Shown here one piece after another: positions 60,606 to 64,000 of a stretch of DNA of 64,000 nucleotides (position 1 is the first letter of the stretch; each line of letters begins with the position of its first letter). Origin of the DNA: Hymenobacter psoromatis (GTDB lineage: Bacteria > Bacteroidota > Bacteroidia > Cytophagales > Hymenobacteraceae). The position numbers and the translations under genes were made by a program. Under the pieces are notes generated by a model. That model was not told where the DNA came from. It searched no databases and worked only from the letters and a program-made list of their open reading frames with translations. The DNA is taken from NCBI RefSeq assembly GCF_020012125.1, contig NZ_JAIFAG010000001.1, forward strand, positions 3,906,001 to 3,970,000, written 5' to 3'.

Positions 60606-61016
60606 ATGCAGCAATTCTTTAACAGCCTCTACACCATTGGTACTAGCCTGTTTTACGACCGGAAATCGCCGATGTACGGGCTTTATAAGGCCGAGATTTT
60701 CAACACCGCCGGCTTCTACACGCTGCTCACGGCGCTGGCGCTGGTGGTAGTGTTTTACTACGTGTTCAACCACGCGGTGCCGGCCCTCACGCATCAAGGT
60801 TTGTACAAGCCCACGCACTGGCTGCTGACGCTGCTATTGGTGGCCGGCCTGGGGGCGTTGCTGGCTTACCGCGTGAGCATGGGCCAGGGCGCGGTGCGCG
60901 ACCCGTACATGCGTTACTTCATCATTACCAACACGTTGGTAGCACCACTGTGGTATATTTTATTTTCAGTGATTCTGAAATGGGGCTCTAATCATGCCCG
61001 GCGCACGCCGTTTTAG
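60606..61016 (+). CDS. Three-helix membrane protein, unknown
   Basis: 136 residues. Hydrophobic segments lie at about 36-56 (FYTLLTALALVVVFYYVFNH), 71-90 (WLLTLLLVAGLGALLAYRVS) and 105-124 (FIITNTLVAPLWYILFSVIL), with a soluble N-terminus (FFNSLYTIGTSLFYDRKSPM). No known family. It is 9 bases downstream of the lipoprotein gene, so the two are translated together. A likely role is to anchor the module in the inner membrane. Confidence 0.7.
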   Translation: MQQFFNSLYTIGTSLFYDRKSPMYGLYKAEIFNTAGFYTLLTALALVVVFYYVFNHAVPALTHQGLYKPTHWLLTLLLVAGLGALLAYRVSMGQGAVRDPYMRYFIITNTLVAPLWYILFSVILKWGSNHARRTPF

Positions 61017-61035
61017 ACTGAAATTACGCAGAGGC

Positions 61036-61072
61036 CGTCTGTCATTGCTTCGCAGGCTCGCAATGACAGACG
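61036..61072. repeat. Inverted repeat, GTCTGTCATTGC family
   Basis: CGTCTGTCATTGC (61036-61048) and GCAATGACAGACG (61060-61072) form a perfect 13-bp stem with an 11-base loop. It lies between the membrane gene and the tubulin-like gene and resembles the repeat at 24718. Confidence 0.8.
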
Positions 61073-61117
61073 ATTTACACAAATTATATCTCCCTCATCC
61101 TTTATACTAAACCCGTT

Positions 61118-62602
61118 TTGGCTCGACTTTTCATATTTGCCGTGGGCGGCACCGGGGCGCGAGTGCTGCGCTCGCTCACTATGCTGCTGGCCGCCGGGAT
61201 GCGCCTGCCCGACTGCGACCAGGTTATCCCCGTGCTGGTGGACCCCGACACCCAGAACGGCGACGTGACCCGCACCGTGGACCTGCTCAAGCGCTACAAA
61301 CGCATCCACGACGCGCTGCATCAGGATGGCCAACTCGCTAAGAATGAGGGCTTTTTTGGGCAGGATTTGACTACCTTGGCGCAGCTCAATACCTCGGGGG
61401 TAGAGGGATTACGCGACTCGTTCGTGTACGATTTTGGCGGCATTAATCAGTCGTTCAAGGACTTCATGCACTACAACGAGGCCAGCGTGGAGACGCGGGG
61501 GCTGCTCGATTTGCTGTTCACGCCCGACAGCCTCAACGCCAGCCTCGACCTGGGTTTTCGGGGCTCGCCCAACGTGGGCAGCGTGGTGCTCAACTCGTTG
61601 GTGCAGGCCAAGGAAATGCGTTACCTGGCCCAGAGCCTGAACCCCGACGACCGGGTATTTTTCATCAGCAGCATTTTTGGGGGTACGGGCGCGGCGGGCT
61701 TCCCGCTGCTGGTCAAGAACCTGCGTGACCCCGGCGTGGATTTGCCGCAACCCTCGGTGCGGGCTGCCGTGCCGGCCGGCGCGCTGGTGCTACTACCCTA
61801 CTTCAAATTGCAGCAGCCTTCGGCTGAAGAAAAGCAAAACGGGCAGGATTTTATTGACTCCAATACCTTCATTACCAAGACGAAAACGGCGCTCAGCTAC
61901 TACGCCGAGCACCTCGATGGGCTGGAGGCGCTTTACTACCTTGGCGACCAGGCGGGCCAGCCGCTACCCAACCATCCCGGCCGCGCCGAGCAGCGCAACC
62001 AGGCACATTTGGTGGAGGTGCTGGGCGCGCTGGCCATCCAGCATTTCCTGGGCCAGCCGACCAGCCAGCTCGACCGCGGCAGCCCAGCCTACCACGAGTT
62101 TGGCCTGAAAAGCGACGCGCCGACGGTGGACTTTGGGCAGTTCTCGCCGGCTCTGCGCCGCGAGGTGGCCCGGCCGATGATTCAGTTTCACTACTTCGCC
62201 CGGTATTTTAAACAGCATTTGCTGGAAGAAAAAAGCGCCCCGCTCTACAAGGGTGGCAAGCTGGGCCAGCACCTGCCCGCCAGCACCGGCCCACTGGCCG
62301 ACCTCACTGATTTCTTCACCGAATACGAAAGCTGGCTGCGCGAGCTGGGCGTGAACGAGCGCCGCTTCGACGCCCTGCACCCCGACGAAACCGACTTCAA
62401 TAAAATGGTGGCGGATAAGCCGATAAGCACCAGCTTCTTCAATAAAGGACTGAATGACGACGTGCTGCGCGCCGAGTTGAACAACGCGGTGGGCAAGACG
62501 AATCTGGACAACCCCGATGCAGCGCGGGCGCTGCGCTGGCTGGTCGAGGCGTTTAATACGGCTACCGAGAAGGTAGTGGAAAACAAGCTGCAATACTCGT
62601 AG
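61118..62602 (+). CDS. Tubulin/FtsZ-like GTPase-fold protein
   Basis: 494 residues, TTG start at 61118. Both glycine loops of the tubulin superfamily are recognisable: FAVGGTGARVLRSL at residues 7-20 (T1 loop) and SSIFGGTGAAGFPLLV at 184-199, which corresponds to the tubulin/FtsZ signature GGGTGxG (T4 loop). Acidic stretch VLVDPDTQNGD (39-49) fits the T2 region. The middle and C-terminal parts are long and not FtsZ-like. It is likely an NTP-binding, possibly filament-forming protein of the Tubulin_2 type rather than a cell-division protein; no division genes are nearby. Third gene of the module. Confidence 0.75.
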   Translation: MARLFIFAVGGTGARVLRSLTMLLAAGMRLPDCDQVIPVLVDPDTQNGDVTRTVDLLKRYKRIHDALHQDGQLAKNEGFFGQDLTTLAQLNTSGVEGLRDSFVYDFGGINQSFKDFMHYNEASVETRGLLDLLFTPDSLNASLDLGFRGSPNVGSVVLNSLVQAKEMRYLAQSLNPDDRVFFISSIFGGTGAAGFPLLVKNLRDPGVDLPQPSVRAAVPAGALVLLPYFKLQQPSAEEKQNGQDFIDSNTFITKTKTALSYYAEHLDGLEALYYLGDQAGQPLPNHPGRAEQRNQAHLVEVLGALAIQHFLGQPTSQLDRGSPAYHEFGLKSDAPTVDFGQFSPALRREVARPMIQFHYFARYFKQHLLEEKSAPLYKGGKLGQHLPASTGPLADLTDFFTEYESWLRELGVNERRFDALHPDETDFNKMVADKPISTSFFNKGLNDDVLRAELNNAVGKTNLDNPDAARALRWLVEAFNTATEKVVENKLQYS

Positions 62603-62610
62603 CCCCGTTC

Positions 62611-62720
62611 ACCTCACCCCCCGGCCCCCTCTCCCGTGGAGAGGGCGAGCCTGACGATTATTTACGTTTGCGCCGCCGTGGCTCCCCCTCTCCGCAGGAG
62701 AGGGGGCCGGGGGGTGAGGT
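62611..62720. repeat. Long inverted repeat, CTCACCCCCCGGCCCC type
   Basis: 24-base arms (62611-62634 and 62697-62720) are perfect complements. Each side also has its own hairpin (CTCTCC-cgtg-GGAGAG and CCTCTCC-gca-GGAGAGG), so it can fold in alternative ways. The gap is between the tubulin-like gene and the last gene. Confidence 0.85.
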
Positions 62721-62813
62721 AAGCCGGTCGGGCCGAAACCCAACTCGCAAAAAGCTATCAGCTAAGGGCCGCTCAAAGCCCTCCGCTACCAGCCAAAAGC
62801 TAACAAAACCAAC

Positions 62814-64000
62814 ATGGCTAAAATCCTGCGCCTGCACCGAACCGGCTCCAGCACCCACGAGGGTTGGGGTCGCACCGGCAAAATCGGCAAAAATGAAATT
62901 GACGGCCCCAGCGGCATCCAGGACCCCGAGGGGGGTAGGGCCGAGCGCGTGGCCGTGGCGATTCCGTCGCCCTTCGCCCGCCTGCATCTGGTGGAAACAG
63001 CGCTGGCTTACGTGGGCAGCCACCCCGGCCAGGCTGATTCGGTACATCACCGGCTGGTGGGGCAGTTTTGGGACTTGTGGGAGCTGGTGTTCAACTACTT
63101 CCAGCGGCGGCAGCCGGGGCAGCGGCTGAGCGTGCGCACCTGGAATAAAATCAACGAGCTGGCGCGGCTGGAGGCTAATCCAGCCACTAAGCCGCTGGCC
63201 CAAGCGCTGGCCTTATACCTGAACGACAAGCGTTTCGCCGCTATTACCGACCTCAACCTGCTGTATTTTCCGGGGGCTACCGCGCAGGATGCGCCGCAGC
63301 TGCTGGGCGGCACTTCGCCGCTCACGGTGTTTTTTTCGGCGCCGGCGGTGCGGGCGCTGCCGGTGCAGCGGCCCGAGGGCGGCGGCCACTATTTCGACGG
63401 GCGCTACGTGGCGTTGAGCCAGCGTGAGCAGGCGTTTCAGGATTTTATCTATCAGCAGTTTGTGGCCGATGCGGCGCTGGCGCGGCTGGCCCCGGCCGTG
63501 CGCGATGCGCTGGACCCTAATATCTTGACCAAGTGGGGCTTGGATGGCAATGCCCGGCTGGCCGACTACCCCTACCTCACTGACCAGGCCGGCAACCCGG
63601 TAGCGGTGGCCGGCGTGGCCGTGCGCGTGCGGCCCGATGAGGGCGTGGTGCGCAGCTCCGATTTTACCATTCGGCCCGACCGCGTGCCGGGTCCCGGCTG
63701 GCCGCTCCCTACCCCCCTGCCGCTGGTGCTACGCCCCGGCCTGCAAGCGCCGGGCAAGTTTTATTATAATAATTCGCTGCTCGGCGAGAGCGGCGGCAAG
63801 GTGCCGGCCGCCGATGCCCGCGCCCTGCCCGACCGCACGCTGCCGGGCCCTGAGCTGGCGTATCCCTACCTCACCCTCAACGACTTATTGGAAGAAACGC
63901 TGCTCACCGTGCCCTACGAGGTAGACGGCAGCCGCTTCGTGACCGGGCAGCTCAAAATAGCGCCCGGCTACCGGCCCACCTGCTGGCCGCTACTGCCGGT
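62814..64000 (+). CDS. Large protein of unknown family, cut by the window edge
   Basis: ATG at 62814 opens a frame that stays open for more than 395 codons to the end of the window. It begins MAKILRLHRTGSSTHEGWGR. No signal peptide or membrane span is visible. Polar and aromatic residues dominate (QFWDLWELVFNYFQRRQPG, ALYLNDKRFAAITDLNLLYF, GGHYFDGRYVALSQREQAFQ), and no enzyme motif is recognised. As the fourth same-strand gene after the lipoprotein, membrane and tubulin-like genes, it is probably part of that module and may be the effector or scaffold. Codon use is GC-rich and like that of the host. Confidence 0.8.
   Translation, partial: MAKILRLHRTGSSTHEGWGRTGKIGKNEIDGPSGIQDPEGGRAERVAVAIPSPFARLHLVETALAYVGSHPGQADSVHHRLVGQFWDLWELVFNYFQRRQPGQRLSVRTWNKINELARLEANPATKPLAQALALYLNDKRFAAITDLNLLYFPGATAQDAPQLLGGTSPLTVFFSAPAVRALPVQRPEGGGHYFDGRYVALSQREQAFQDFIYQQFVADAALARLAPAVRDALDPNILTKWGLDGNARLADYPYLTDQAGNPVAVAGVAVRVRPDEGVVRSSDFTIRPDRVPGPGWPLPTPLPLVLRPGLQAPGKFYYNNSLLGESGGKVPAADARALPDRTLPGPELAYPYLTLNDLLEETLLTVPYEVDGSRFVTGQLKIAPGYRPTCWPLLP

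Overview
The window looks like chromosomal DNA of a Hymenobacter-like member of the Bacteroidota (Cytophagales). Evidence: high GC; Bacteroidota-type -7 promoter boxes (TAnnTTTG) upstream of several genes; GTG and TTG starts; and gene content typical of the phylum: ExbB-ExbD-ExbD-TonB-TonB, paired OmpH/Skp chaperones beside BamA and UppS, two DUF6089-like outer-membrane proteins, LolC/E-type permease, FeoB-associated Cys-rich peptide. I found no rRNA, tRNA, CRISPR array or insertion sequence. About 55 genes are supported, including two cut by the window edges (a PepSY-type membrane protein at 73 on the minus strand; a large unknown protein from 62814).

Layout. 1-3941 (minus): PepSY fragment, helix-hairpin-helix protein, cysteine desulfurase, GlmM-type phosphohexomutase. 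4135-12526 (plus): MazG, then an energy-transduction cluster (ExbB, two ExbD, two TonB), a small membrane protein, a phosphate-binding-like lipoprotein and a TPR protein. 12600-26514 (minus): RluD-type pseudouridine synthase followed by a long envelope-biogenesis run: two OmpH, BamA, UppS, two DUF6089 proteins, NAD kinase, a second POTRA/beta-barrel protein, CBS protein, alpha/beta hydrolase, PabA/TrpG, CvpA, YqeY. 26697-29437: PdxJ, an antisense methyltransferase and an unknown lipoprotein. 29528-36864: a tripartite efflux set (MFS, HlyD, TolC) with an embedded universal stress protein, divergent from a GAF/sigma-54 activator. 36942-52912: housekeeping and unknown genes (RadA, thioredoxin-like lipoprotein or periplasmic protein, radical SAM, IMPase, Lnt, RsmI, three small acidic proteins, phosphatase, GlyA, TatC, RbfA, methyltransferase). 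52967-57361: LolC/E-like permease and an SNF2 helicase.

57505-64000 is the accessory part. It first holds an AT-rich two-gene cassette: a RecF/OLD-like AAA ATPase and, five bases later, a small protein with the acidic residue pattern of a TOPRIM (DUF4276-like) nuclease, a plausible defence pair. It then holds a same-strand module with a lipoprotein carrying a vWA-like strand, a three-helix membrane protein, a protein with both tubulin/FtsZ nucleotide-binding glycine loops, and a large protein of no recognised family that leaves the window. This module is my best candidate for an undescribed system.

Non-coding structure is unusually rich. Nearly every gene junction lacking a classical terminator carries a long inverted repeat, and these fall into recurring families: a GTAAGCTTTAGCTTGCC family, a GTCTGgCATTGC family, a GAGTAACTGAGTAGG family and an AATCCGTTAAATC family. 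Copies of the last family supply the GTG start codons of two unrelated genes. Several genes (glyA, rsmI, the radical SAM gene) have a -7-like box ending only 4-5 bases before the start codon, which suggests leaderless transcripts.
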